Shown piece after piece: positions 25,120 to 33,599 of a stretch of 64,000 nucleotides of DNA. Each line of letters begins with the position of its first letter. Position 1 is the stretch's first letter. The translations under genes were made by a program, and so were the position numbers. This DNA is from Roseateles hydrophilus (lineage in GTDB: Bacteria; Pseudomonadota; Gammaproteobacteria; Burkholderiales; Burkholderiaceae_C): NCBI RefSeq assembly GCF_026712245.1, contig NZ_JAPPUY010000004.1, positions 1-64,000 of the forward strand. The letters are read 5' to 3'. Under the pieces are notes generated by a model that was not told the DNA's origin, made no database searches, and saw only the letters and a list, made by a program, of their open reading frames with translations.

Positions 25120-26997
25120 TCAGGCCGCCGCCCGCTGCGCGACGCGAAAGACCAGGAATTCCGCCGGCTTCAACAAGGCCACACCCACCTCCGCCACCAG
25201 CCGGCCGCGCGCCAGGTCGTCGGCCGTCATCGTGCCGTGATCGCAGCGCACGAAGAACGCGTTGTCCGGCCGATCGCCCTGCAGCGCACCGCCCTGCCAC
25301 TGCAGGAGCAGGAAGTCGCGGATGCTGCGGCTCACCCGGTCCCACAGCGCCGGGCCCGGGGGCTCGAACACCACCCACTGCGTGCCCTGCTCGATCGCCC
25401 GCACGAGGCTGGCCAGGCAACGGCTCACGTTGACGTAGCGCGCTTGCGGGTCGTGGCTGAGCGTGCGTGCACCCCAGACGACGTGGCCGCGATGGGGGAT
25501 GGTGCGCAGCAGATTGATGCCCTCGGGGTTCAGGACTTCCTGCTCGCCCGTGCCCAGCGCCGCAGCGAAGCCGATCGCACTGCGCAGCACCTCGTTCGCG
25601 GGCGCCCTGTGCACCCCCCGCAGGATGTCGTTGCGCACGCAGATGCCCGCCACGAAGCCGGATGGCGGCAACTGCAAGGCCTGGCCTGCGTGCGGGTCGG
25701 CCACAAGCACCCATGGGTGGTAGAGCGCCGCGCGCCGGCTCTCCAGCCCGGCCCTGAACCGGCGCACGCCGTCAACACCCAGGCCCTCGGGCGCATCCAC
25801 CAGGGCCAGGCGGTAGCGCATGCGCTCGGCATGGTCGATTAGCGCACGGGCAATGCCGGCTGCGTCACCGGCAGGCGCTCCCGCACGACCGCCACCGCCC
25901 GGCGCGGCGACCAGCGCGATGTCGGCCAGCGCCTCGAACGGCAGCAGGCCGCTGGGGCCGTTCGCCCCCAACTCGCCCACGTAGTCGGCCACCTCGGGCC
26001 ACACCCCGTCGTGGCCGCCGGCCAGTGTGAAGCGCGCGGTCACGCCGCGCGCCAGTTGGGCCGCCAGCGCAGCGAGCTCGTCCTGGCCGGCGGCAGCCCA
26101 GTCCGCGGGGGTCACTGCCAGCGGCGGCAGCAGCGCGCGCAGCAGGCCCAGCCCGGCGGCCTCACCCGCGGCGCCGGTGGTCGTCAGCACGATGGGTGGC
26201 GGTGGGGCGGCGGTCGTCGCCGCGCCCAAGGCTTGCAGCAGGGCCTGCGGCGGCAAGCCCGCCCACTCACCCCACACCTTGCCGTCAGCGGCCATCACCG
26301 TGACGCTGACGCTCAGCACGCAGGCCGCATCGCGGCTGCCGGCCGTCAAGTCCGGCGCGAAGTCGTCCAGCCGCCGCGCGGCCGGCGCCCCCTGCAGCCA
26401 CCAGTTTCCGCTGGCATCGCGCCGCGCCTGGTACAGCGGCAGCGCCTCGACGCGGCGCCCGGCCAGCGGCCCCGGCAGCTGCGGCACGCAGGCGGTGCGC
26501 AGCCACACCAGGGCGCCGTCCGCCTGCGGCGCGAGCACGGGCTGCAGGCTGCCATCGGGCCTGGCCTGCGCCTGCAGCAGGCTGGCGCCCAACCGAAAGC
26601 TGAAGCGCAGGCCGAGATTACCGGCCGCGCCCGGATGGCGGGCGCGCAGCTGCACAGCGCCATCAGCGCCCAGGCTCAGACGCGCACAGCCATCGTCAGC
26701 CGCCCCAGCGCGGAACACGCGGCTCACGTGCAGGGCCTGGCCGCCCTCCAGAAAAAAGACACGCACCGCATGCCAGAGGTCATTGCTCAGCGTCTGCGCG
26801 CTGAAATGCAGAGGCGCGCCATCGCCGTAGCGGCGCTCGAAGTCGCCCAGGCTGGTCAGCAGCGGCGGCACGCCGGCCACCGGCCCGCTGCGGCACGGCC
26901 CGACGAAGCCCGTGAGCGTCGTGCCCACGGGCTCGATGGTCTTGGCGCGGAACGCGACCTCCTCGACATACACGCCGGGCGCCTGGAACTCGGGCAT
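25120..26997 (-). CDS. Contractile-tail sheath protein, orphan
   Basis: 625 residues from ATG 26997 (GGAGCG upstream). The N terminus PEFQAPGVYVEEVAFRAKTI is a hallmark of sheath proteins. The C-terminal sheath domain is unmistakable: ARYVNVSRCLASLVRAIEQG, TQWVVFEPPGPALWDRVSRS, IRDFLLLQWQGGALQGDRPD, then AFFVRCDHGTM. The middle is enlarged and Ala/Gly-rich, larger than in P2-type sheaths and closer to extracellular contractile injection systems. No tube, baseplate, spike, AAA ATPase, capsid or integrase gene is near. It lies 23 bp after the mscS stop in the same direction, so it is probably transcribed with it. It could be a degenerate remnant or a repurposed single protein; the intact frame argues against a simple pseudogene. 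Confidence 0.85.
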   Translation of the reverse strand: MPEFQAPGVYVEEVAFRAKTIEPVGTTLTGFVGPCRSGPVAGVPPLLTSLGDFERRYGDGAPLHFSAQTLSNDLWHAVRVFFLEGGQALHVSRVFRAGAADDGCARLSLGADGAVQLRARHPGAAGNLGLRFSFRLGASLLQAQARPDGSLQPVLAPQADGALVWLRTACVPQLPGPLAGRRVEALPLYQARRDASGNWWLQGAPAARRLDDFAPDLTAGSRDAACVLSVSVTVMAADGKVWGEWAGLPPQALLQALGAATTAAPPPPIVLTTTGAAGEAAGLGLLRALLPPLAVTPADWAAAGQDELAALAAQLARGVTARFTLAGGHDGVWPEVADYVGELGANGPSGLLPFEALADIALVAAPGGGGRAGAPAGDAAGIARALIDHAERMRYRLALVDAPEGLGVDGVRRFRAGLESRRAALYHPWVLVADPHAGQALQLPPSGFVAGICVRNDILRGVHRAPANEVLRSAIGFAAALGTGEQEVLNPEGINLLRTIPHRGHVVWGARTLSHDPQARYVNVSRCLASLVRAIEQGTQWVVFEPPGPALWDRVSRSIRDFLLLQWQGGALQGDRPDNAFFVRCDHGTMTADDLARGRLVAEVGVALLKPAEFLVFRVAQRAAA

Positions 26998-27020
26998 GAA
27001 GCGCTCCTCGGAAGGGCTGC

Positions 27021-28628
27021 TCAGCCCTGCGGCGGCAGCGGGCCGGATTGCGGCGCGAACCACGGCCCGGCCGCCACCACCTGGGGATCGGCCGGGTCAG
27101 ACCGGTAATGCGGCGACATGATCTGCACGCCGTTCTCGTTGAACACGTCCTGGATGTGCGCGTGCAGCTGGCTCATGGCCTCGGCGCGGCGTCGCGGCGC
27201 GGCCCGGCTGCCCTGAGCGCACAGGCGGTACTCGACGTAGAAGTCGCTCAGCGCCGTCTGCACGACGTAGGGCGCCGGCTGCGCCAGCACGCCGGGTGTG
27301 CGGCGCGCCGCCTCCAGCAGCATGGCGTGCACCTGGCGCCACGGCGTCGCGTAGCCGATGGTGACGGCCGTGTGCAGCACGTACTGGCCGTCGTCCTGCA
27401 CCAGCCGCGAGAAGTTGCGCACCGGCTGGCCGAACACCACCGCATTGGGCAGGCTCACCTCCTCGCCCAGCCCCGTGTGCAGCCGGGTGGCGAACATGCC
27501 CAGCGCTGTGACCGTGCCCTCCACCTCGCCGATGCGCACGTACTCGCCCACCCGCAACGAGCGCGAGTACATCAGCGACAGCCCCGCCATCAGCTGGCCC
27601 ACGACGCCCGACGCCCCCAGCGACACCATCAGGCCGGCCAGCACCGTCACGCCCTTGAAGGCCTCGGTGCTGGCGCCGGGCAGGTAGGGATAGGCCATGG
27701 CCAGCGCAAACAGCCAGACCACCATCGCGACCAGGCGCTGGGTGGGGCCGGCCGTGTCGGCGTCCAGCCCGGCGAACTGCAACTCGCCGCGCTCGACGCG
27801 CTCCAGCACGGCGCGCAGCACGCCCAACGCGCCACGCGCGACGAGGAAGATCAGCCCTGCCGTCAGCAGCCCAGGCACGGCGCCCAGCGCGGCGCGGCCC
27901 AGGTCCAGCAGTTGCGTGAGCAGCCAGTCGCCCGCGCGCTCGCCCCAGGGCCGTGTCCAGGCGAACTGGCGCAGCACCACGCTGGCCCAGACGTCCAGCA
28001 CCACCAGCGCCACGCCCCAGCTGGCCAGGCCCACGAGGCCGCGCAGCACCGCGATCGCATGCTCGCCCGACACCTGCCACCACGGCCGGGACGCTGCCGC
28101 CGGGCCGGCGCCCAGCTGGCGCACTGCCCGGCGCAACAGCCGGCGCCGCAGCTGCACCAAGGCCCACAGCAGGCCGGCAGCCGCCGCGCTCGCCAGCAGC
28201 GAAAAGGCCAACCCCACGGCCCAGGCCTTGGGGTCACGGGCCTCGCGCACCTCCGCCACGGCTTGGCGCAAGCGGCGCTCGGCATCCAGCGCAGCGGCGT
28301 CCAGCAAGGGGCCGGCGTGGGCACCGCCCAGGTCGTCGGGCACGAGGTGCAGCACCGCGATGCCGTTGACCAGCAGGCGCACCGCCGGCGGCTCGCCGGG
28401 CAAGACCTGGCGCTCAACGCGATCCGGCGCCGGGCCTGCCAATGCCGCCGCCAGCGCCTGCTGGGCCGCCTCGGCGCGCTCGGCGGGCGACTCGCCCTTG
28501 AGCGTGGCCCGCAGCGTCACCAGCTTGCGCTGATTCAGGCTCAGGTCGGCCGCCGTGGCCTCGGCGGCCCGGGCGCCCAGCGGCGCCCACAAGACCATCA
28601 TCAGAATCCAGCACCCCAGTCGTCGCAT
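27021..28628 (-). CDS. MscS-family mechanosensitive ion channel
   Basis: 535 residues: signal peptide (CWILMMVLWAPLGARA), a periplasmic domain of about 120 residues, four to five membrane spans, and the MscS pore and beta domain. The TM3-like helix is VLAGLMVSLGASGVVGQLMA, followed by SLMYSRSLRVGEYVRIGEVE and the typical LPNAVVFGQPVRNFSR. The pore helix is Gly/Ala-rich as expected. It would act as an osmotic safety valve or small-solute channel in the inner membrane. It follows soxA by 50 bp and precedes the sheath gene by 23 bp, all in one direction. Confidence 0.9.
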   Translation of the reverse strand: MRRLGCWILMMVLWAPLGARAAEATAADLSLNQRKLVTLRATLKGESPAERAEAAQQALAAALAGPAPDRVERQVLPGEPPAVRLLVNGIAVLHLVPDDLGGAHAGPLLDAAALDAERRLRQAVAEVREARDPKAWAVGLAFSLLASAAAAGLLWALVQLRRRLLRRAVRQLGAGPAAASRPWWQVSGEHAIAVLRGLVGLASWGVALVVLDVWASVVLRQFAWTRPWGERAGDWLLTQLLDLGRAALGAVPGLLTAGLIFLVARGALGVLRAVLERVERGELQFAGLDADTAGPTQRLVAMVVWLFALAMAYPYLPGASTEAFKGVTVLAGLMVSLGASGVVGQLMAGLSLMYSRSLRVGEYVRIGEVEGTVTALGMFATRLHTGLGEEVSLPNAVVFGQPVRNFSRLVQDDGQYVLHTAVTIGYATPWRQVHAMLLEAARRTPGVLAQPAPYVVQTALSDFYVEYRLCAQGSRAAPRRRAEAMSQLHAHIQDVFNENGVQIMSPHYRSDPADPQVVAAGPWFAPQSGPLPPQG

Positions 28629-28678
28629 GCACGCTCCTCTGTCTGCTGGTGGCTAGCTTAGGGCAAGCGCGCGCCCGC

Positions 28679-29419
28679 TCAGGGCCGCACACCAGGGGGT
28701 TGCATCGGCAACCCGGCCGAGCGCCGCGCCAGGTAGACCTGCAGCGCCATCAGCGCCTCGCCGTCCCAGGGCGGCACGGCGGCCCGCACCCCGCTGAAAC
28801 AGCCACGCAGCCGGCGCTGCAGGCTGCCCAGCTGCTGCCACTCCAGCCGGTAGACGGGGTAGTCGTCCACATGGCCTTGCGGGATCAGGCTGCCGCCCAG
28901 GCGCAGACCGGCGCGCTCGTCATGGCATTGCGCGCACGACAGGTTGAGCGCGCCCAGGCGCGTCATGTAGAGCTGCTGGCCCTGCGCGGCGGCGCGATCC
29001 AGCTCGGGGCCGCGTGGCGGCTGCAGCTGCAGGCCGCGTGACTGCTGGGCCACCAGCGCCGTCAGCGCCAGCAGCGGCTCGGCCTCGGGCGCCCAGGCCG
29101 GCTGGCGCTGGTGCTGCACGCGGCAGCGCTGCACGCGGGCAGGCAGGTCCAGCACGGCCCGTGCGCCGGTGTCGAAAGCGGGGTAGCGCGCCGCCACGCC
29201 GCGCAGCTGCTCGGGCTCGCCGTGGCAGCTGGCGCAAGACCTGGCCCCCTGCCCCCACAGCTCGCGGCCCAGGGCCAGGGCCAGCTGCGCCGGGTGCTGG
29301 CCGTCATCGGCCTGCAGCGCGCGCAGCGCGGGGCTCATGGTGTCGCGGCCGGAGCGGCGCTCGTCGGCCGCTGCGGGCAGCGTCAGTGCCAGCACCAGCC
29401 ACAGCACGGCGTGCGTCAT
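28679..29419 (-). CDS. soxA: Sulfur oxidation diheme c-type cytochrome SoxA
   Basis: 246 residues from ATG 29419, overlapping the soxZ stop (ATGA). Signal peptide ends near ALTLPAAADE. Two c-type heme motifs are present (CASCHG and CAQCHD), so this is the diheme form. The catalytic cysteine that becomes a persulfide heme ligand is in LQRRLRGCFSGVRA. SoxAX attaches thiosulfate to the cysteine of SoxY in the periplasm. All key residues are present, so the subunit looks functional. No soxB is nearby, which breaks the canonical pathway at the sulfate-releasing step. Confidence 0.92.
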   Translation of the reverse strand: MTHAVLWLVLALTLPAAADERRSGRDTMSPALRALQADDGQHPAQLALALGRELWGQGARSCASCHGEPEQLRGVAARYPAFDTGARAVLDLPARVQRCRVQHQRQPAWAPEAEPLLALTALVAQQSRGLQLQPPRGPELDRAAAQGQQLYMTRLGALNLSCAQCHDERAGLRLGGSLIPQGHVDDYPVYRLEWQQLGSLQRRLRGCFSGVRAAVPPWDGEALMALQVYLARRSAGLPMQPPGVRP

Positions 29420-29739
29420 GGCAGCGGCAGGCGGCGCGTCTCGCGGTGCTCGAAGCCGCGGTCGCCACGCCACACGAAGCTCAGCTCACCCGGGCCGCTC
29501 ACCTGCAGCCAGAACGACACCCAGGGGTTGGCCGACACGGCCGCGAACAGATCCGCCGCGAACACCAGCTCGCCGTCGAGCCGGCACTCGAAGCGCCGCA
29601 CCAGGTCGCGCGGCAGGCGCGCGCCGTCGTCGCCGGTGCGGTAGCCGGTCTCCATCGCATGAGCCACGGTGGCCCGCACCTCAAAGGCCTCGCCCGGCCG
29701 GATGACGGCGGGCAGCGTGATGACGGCTCTCGTTGCCAT
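29416..29739 (-). CDS. soxZ: Thiosulfate oxidation carrier subunit SoxZ
   Basis: 107 residues, immunoglobulin-like SoxZ fold with an N-terminal VITLPAVIRPGEAFEVRATV and C-terminal ANPWVSFWLQVSGPGELSFV. There is no signal peptide, as expected: SoxZ is exported by riding with the Tat-dependent SoxY. It starts 61 bp after the soxY stop and its stop overlaps soxA. Confidence 0.9.
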   Translation of the reverse strand: MATRAVITLPAVIRPGEAFEVRATVAHAMETGYRTGDDGARLPRDLVRRFECRLDGELVFAADLFAAVSANPWVSFWLQVSGPGELSFVWRGDRGFEHRETRRLPLP

Positions 29740-29800
29740 CAGCGCCCGCCGAGCCAGCCCGTAGGGGCCAATGAAACGAGCACGCGTGCGGCCCTCACGA

Positions 29801-30211
29801 TCAGGGCTCCACGCAGGCCGCGAGCGTCACGACGACGTCCACGCTGGCCTGCCAGCAACGGCCGTCCGCCGCCTTGGCGACGGCCACGATGGTCTGGCTG
29901 CGCGCCAGCCGCATGCGGGTGCCGAACTCGGGCCGGGCCACGGCCGCGCCGAAGCTCGCCTGCAGCACGTCAGGCTCGGGGTTCAGCGACGTGAACAGCG
30001 CCAGGCCCACCACCGGCTCGGCCGCCACCACGCGCACCGGCACGGCGTTGCCGTTCTCCACCAGCTCGGCGATGACGATCTGCAGCGACCCGGGCGCGGG
30101 GTCCTGCCCCGCCCAGGCGCGGATGGCGGCGCGCATGGCGCCGTCGCTGGCCTGCGCAACCGGCAGCAGCGCGACAGCCGACGCGGCCAGGGCGAACGCG
30201 CGCCGCTTCAT
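29801..30211 (-). CDS. soxY: SoxY-like sulfur carrier protein with altered C-terminal arm
   Basis: 136 residues. N-terminal MKRRAFALAASAVALLPVAQ is a signal peptide, weakly Tat-like (double Arg but no full motif). The core matches SoxY (PVVGLALFTSLNPEPDVLQA, FGTRMRLARSQTIVAVAKAA). Canonical SoxY ends in GGCGG, the flexible arm bearing sulfur intermediates on Cys. Here the end is VTLAACVEP: the Cys is in the right place but the flanking glycines are gone and three residues follow. The arm should be stiffer and might not reach the same partners. Overlaps soxX stop (ATGA). Could be a specialised SoxY variant rather than a thiosulfate carrier. Confidence 0.82.
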   Translation of the reverse strand: MKRRAFALAASAVALLPVAQASDGAMRAAIRAWAGQDPAPGSLQIVIAELVENGNAVPVRVVAAEPVVGLALFTSLNPEPDVLQASFGAAVARPEFGTRMRLARSQTIVAVAKAADGRCWQASVDVVVTLAACVEP

Positions 30212-30570
30212 TTCGACAGCGTGCCCAGGTAGGCCACGAGATCCTCCAGCTGCTGCTCGGTCAACGCCGGCCGGCCGGCCCAGGCCGGGGCCACGTCGCG
30301 CAGGCCGTCGGTCGAGCGGAACGGCGGCATCACGGTGGCCGGGTTGAAGCGCCGCATGTCGGCGATGCGCTCGCGCAGCGCAGCCGGCCCAAGCCGCGCG
30401 GCCTGGGCCAGCGGCGGCGCCAGGTTGCCGTGGTTGGCATCGCCCTCGGCGCTCAGCGCATGGCACAGCAGGCACAGGCTCTGCGTGCGGTCAGCCAGCA
30501 GCGCACGGCCGCGCTCGACATCGCCGGCAGGCGCAGCGGCCGTCAGCACGAGCGCCAGCAACGCCTGCAT
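30208..30570 (-). CDS. soxX: Sulfur oxidation c-type cytochrome SoxX
   Basis: 120 residues from ATG 30570, overlapping the stop of the molybdenum hydroxylase gene (TGATG). A signal peptide (LLALVLTAAAPAGD) is followed by one heme motif (CLLCH) and the Met ligand in TVMPPFRSTDGL, typical for SoxX. Partner of SoxA in the SoxAX heterodimer. The C terminus (ALTEQQLEDLVAYLGTLSK) is normal. A generic cytochrome serving the molybdenum enzyme is the alternative, but the soxYZA genes directly downstream favour SoxX. Confidence 0.85.
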   Translation of the reverse strand: MQALLALVLTAAAPAGDVERGRALLADRTQSLCLLCHALSAEGDANHGNLAPPLAQAARLGPAALRERIADMRRFNPATVMPPFRSTDGLRDVAPAWAGRPALTEQQLEDLVAYLGTLSK

Positions 30571-32741
30571 CACACGAGGCTGTGCTTGCTCAGCGGCAGG
30601 TCGCGGATGCGCTTGCCCGTCGCCGCGAAGATGGCGTTCAGCACGGCCGGCGCGGCCACCGCGATGGTGGGCTCGCCCACGCCGCCCCAGAAGCCGCCCG
30701 ATGGCATGACGAGGGTCTCGACCGCCGGCATGTGCTCCATCTTCAGCATCGGGTAGGTGTTGAAGTTCTGCTGCTCGACGCGGCCGTCCTTGACCGTGAT
30801 CTCGCCGAACAGCGCGGCCGACAGCCCGTAGACGAAGCTGCCCTCCACCTGTGCGGCGATCTGCTGCGGGTTGACCGCATGGCCGGGGTCGGTGGCGGCC
30901 ACGATGCGGTGGATCTTGAGCTCGCCCTTCTTGTTGACCGACACCTCGGCGCAGGCCGCCACGTAGCTGCCGAAGCCCATGATCTGGGCCAGGCCCAGGT
31001 GCCGGCCCTTGGGCCGCGGCTTGCCCCAGCCGGCCTTGGCCGCCACCGCGTTCAGCACGGCCAGGTGCTTGGGCGAATTGGCCAGCAGCTCGCGGCGCAG
31101 CGCCAGCGGGTCGCGCTTGGCGGCATGGGCGACCTCGTCGAGGAAGCACTCCAGGTAGACCGCGTTCTGGTTCAGGTTCACGCCGCGCCAGAAGCCCGGC
31201 GGCACGGTGGGGTTGCGCATCGCGTGGTCGATGAGCAGGTTGGGCACCGCATAGCCCAGCGCACCCTCGGCACCGCCCGCGCTCAGGCCCTGGAACACGG
31301 CCGGGTCTTTCCCGTCGCGGATGTTCTGCGGAAAGATGCCCGCGATGATGCTCTGGCCCGAGATGCGCATGTGCAGCGCGGTGAGCTTGCCCGCCTCGTC
31401 CAGCCCCGCCGTCAGCTTGCACTGCGTGACGGGGTGGTAGCGGCCGTGGGTCATGTCCTCCTCGCGGCTCCAGATCAGCTTGACCGGCGTGCCGGGCAGC
31501 TCGCGCGCGATCAGCACCGCCTGGCGCACCCAGTCGTGCACAGCGCCGCGCCGGCCGAAGCCGCCGCCCAGGTGCAGCTTGTAGACCTCGCAGGCCGACG
31601 GCGGCAGGCCGGCTGCCTCGGCGGTGGCGGCCAGCGCGGCCTCGCCGTTCTGCGTCGGCGTCCAGACCTCGCAACGCTCGGGCGTCCCGGGCTTTGCAGG
31701 GGTGATGAGTGCCGTGGCATTCATGACCTCCATCGTTGCGTGGTTCTGGTGCGGGTAGCCGTAGACCGCCTCCACGCGCCGTGCCGCGCCGGCCAGCGCG
31801 GCCTTCACGTCGCCCTGGCTGCTGCCCACGGCGGCGGTGTCGGCGTCCAGCCCGGCCTTCAGCACGGCAGCGGTGTCGGCGCTGTTCTGCGTCGCGTTGG
31901 CGCCCTCGTCCCAGACGATGGGCAGCGCGTCCAGCGCGGTCTTGGCGCGCCACCAGGTGTCGGCCACCACGGCCACGGCCGTGTCGCCCACCTTGACGAC
32001 CTTCTTCACGCCCGGGCGGCTCTCGATGGCGGCCGCGTCAAAGCTCCTGAGCTTGCCGCCGAACACCGGGCAGTCCTTGATGGCCGCATTCAGCATGCCC
32101 GGCAGTTGCAGGTCCATGCCGTAGATCAGCGAGCCGTCGAGCTTGGGGCGCGTGTCGAGCCGCTTCATCGGCCGGCCGGCCAGCTTCCAGTCCTTGGCGG
32201 GCTTGAGCTGGATGTCAGCTGGCGCTGCCAGCTTGGCCGCCTCGGCCGCCAGCGCGCCGTAGCTGAGCTTCTTGCCCGCGTGCAGCACATGGCCGGCCGC
32301 GGTGCTGCACTCCACCACCGACACGTTCCACTGGTTGGCGGCCGCCTGGATCAGCAGCGCCCGCGCCAGCGCACCGCCCTTGCGCACGTACTCGTGCGAG
32401 TCGCGCACGCCGCGGCTGCCGCCGGTGCTCATGCTGCCCCAGACGCGGTTGCGCGCCAGGTTCTGGCCCGGCGTGGGGTACTCGGTCTTGACCTTGTGCC
32501 AGTCGCAGTCCAGCTCCTCGGCCACCAGCTGGGCCAGGCCGGTCAGCGTGCCCTGGCCCATCTCGGAGCGGGCGATGCGGATCAGCGTGGTGTCGTCCGG
32601 CAGCACCTGCACCCAGGCATTCAGCTCGGGCGTGGGCGTGCCGGCCTGGGCAAGACCCGGCACGTGGAAGCCCACCATCAGCCCGCCGGCCACAGCCGAG
32701 GTGGCGCTGAGGAACTCGCGTCGATTCAGCGTCGCGCTCAT
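30570..32741 (-). CDS. Molybdopterin subunit of a xanthine dehydrogenase-family hydroxylase (IorB-like)
   Basis: 723 residues from ATG 32741. A Tat signal ([15 protein letters not shown]) sends it to the periplasm. The fold is that of isoquinoline 1-oxidoreductase or aldehyde-oxidising beta subunits: [30 protein letters not shown], and the catalytic Glu in [10 protein letters not shown] near the C terminus. It would hydroxylate an aldehyde or N-heterocycle using water and a Mo-cytosine dinucleotide cofactor, passing electrons to the 2Fe-2S partner and then to a cytochrome. Start overlaps the 2Fe-2S gene; stop overlaps soxX. The substrate is unknown, and the link to sox genes is unusual. Confidence 0.88.
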   Translation of the reverse strand: MSATLNRREFLSATSAVAGGLMVGFHVPGLAQAGTPTPELNAWVQVLPDDTTLIRIARSEMGQGTLTGLAQLVAEELDCDWHKVKTEYPTPGQNLARNRVWGSMSTGGSRGVRDSHEYVRKGGALARALLIQAAANQWNVSVVECSTAAGHVLHAGKKLSYGALAAEAAKLAAPADIQLKPAKDWKLAGRPMKRLDTRPKLDGSLIYGMDLQLPGMLNAAIKDCPVFGGKLRSFDAAAIESRPGVKKVVKVGDTAVAVVADTWWRAKTALDALPIVWDEGANATQNSADTAAVLKAGLDADTAAVGSSQGDVKAALAGAARRVEAVYGYPHQNHATMEVMNATALITPAKPGTPERCEVWTPTQNGEAALAATAEAAGLPPSACEVYKLHLGGGFGRRGAVHDWVRQAVLIARELPGTPVKLIWSREEDMTHGRYHPVTQCKLTAGLDEAGKLTALHMRISGQSIIAGIFPQNIRDGKDPAVFQGLSAGGAEGALGYAVPNLLIDHAMRNPTVPPGFWRGVNLNQNAVYLECFLDEVAHAAKRDPLALRRELLANSPKHLAVLNAVAAKAGWGKPRPKGRHLGLAQIMGFGSYVAACAEVSVNKKGELKIHRIVAATDPGHAVNPQQIAAQVEGSFVYGLSAALFGEITVKDGRVEQQNFNTYPMLKMEHMPAVETLVMPSGGFWGGVGEPTIAVAAPAVLNAIFAATGKRIRDLPLSKHSLV

Positions 32742-33232
32742 GCCTGGCCTCCGTCGATGACGATGGGGATCTGCTTGCGCGTCACCTGGCCGGCCGCCAG
32801 ATGGATGGCGGCGCGCACGCGGTTGTAGGTGCCACAGCGGCAGATATTGGTGATGGCCGCGTCGATGTCGGCATCGGTGGGCTTGGGCTTGTCCTTCAGC
32901 AGCGCCGCGGCGGCCATCAGCATGCCGCTCTGGCAGAAGCCGCACTGCGGCACATCCAGCGCGTCCCAGGCATTCTGCAGCGGGTGGCTGGCCGTGGGCG
33001 ACAGGCCCTCGATCGTGGTGATCTTTTGCGCCGGCGTCAGCGCAGAGGCCGGCATCACGCAGCTGCGCACCGGGGCGCCGTCGATGTGCACCGTGCAGGC
33101 GCCGCACTGCGCCACGCCGCAGCCGTACTTGGTGCCCGTCAGGCGCAGCTGCTCGCGCAACACCCACAGCAGCGGCGTGTCCGCCTCCGCCTCGTACGAC
33201 ATCCGCGTGCCGTTGACCGTCAACTCCGCCAT
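32738..33232 (-). CDS. 2Fe-2S subunit of a molybdenum hydroxylase (IorA-like)
   Basis: 164 residues. A plant-type ferredoxin cluster ([16 protein letters not shown] with a further Cys in VRSCVMPAS) and a second helical 2Fe-2S domain ([12 protein letters not shown] and [11 protein letters not shown]). This is the standard two-cluster small subunit that hands electrons from the molybdopterin subunit. It lacks its own signal and would be exported with the Tat-dependent partner. First gene of the hydroxylase-sox group; a 72-bp gap separates it from the upstream lipoprotein coding region. Confidence 0.9.
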   Translation of the reverse strand: MAELTVNGTRMSYEAEADTPLLWVLREQLRLTGTKYGCGVAQCGACTVHIDGAPVRSCVMPASALTPAQKITTIEGLSPTASHPLQNAWDALDVPQCGFCQSGMLMAAAALLKDKPKPTDADIDAAITNICRCGTYNRVRAAIHLAAGQVTRKQIPIVIDGGQA

Positions 33233-33304
33233 GCGCGCTGCTCCTGTTCCGCCACCCTTGGCGGGCGGCAGACTAGCAGGGTCGGCGGCGGCCTGCCAGC
33301 CGGC

Positions 33305-33589
33305 TCAATCCTGCCGCCAGCCGCGCAGGGTCATGCAGCGCTTGTGGGCCGCCACGGCGCCGGCCGTGGCCTGCAGGCGCTGCTGTTCCTCCTGCCCCGC
33401 GCAGTGCGCGCCGGCACAACCACGCGGCTGGGCCATGCCCTGCTCCAGCCGCGCCAGGCGCACGGCGTCCTTCTCGCAGGCAGCCAGGTCAGCCTGCAGG
33501 TCGGCGCCCGGGGTCTTGGGGTTCACCCAGCGGGGCGAGGCGCAGGCGCCCAGCGCCAGGCAGGTCAGCAGCAACGGCAACAGTTTCAT
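33305..33589 (-). CDS. Small putative lipoprotein
   Basis: 94 residues. A lipoprotein signal with lipobox (LLLTCLALGACASPRW) places it in the envelope. The remainder is helical with five Cys besides the lipobox (AACEKD, GCAGAHCAG, HKRCMTL). No family recognised. It starts 10 bp after the phytase stop, so it is probably part of the phytase operon. Function unknown. Confidence 0.65.
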   Translation of the reverse strand: MKLLPLLLTCLALGACASPRWVNPKTPGADLQADLAACEKDAVRLARLEQGMAQPRGCAGAHCAGQEEQQRLQATAGAVAAHKRCMTLRGWRQD

Positions 33590-33599
33590 GCCGCCGATG

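Noticed and set aside
25120-26997. Sheath gene as evidence of a prophage
   Set aside because: No capsid, terminase, integrase, lysis or other tail genes are present and neighbours are metabolic.
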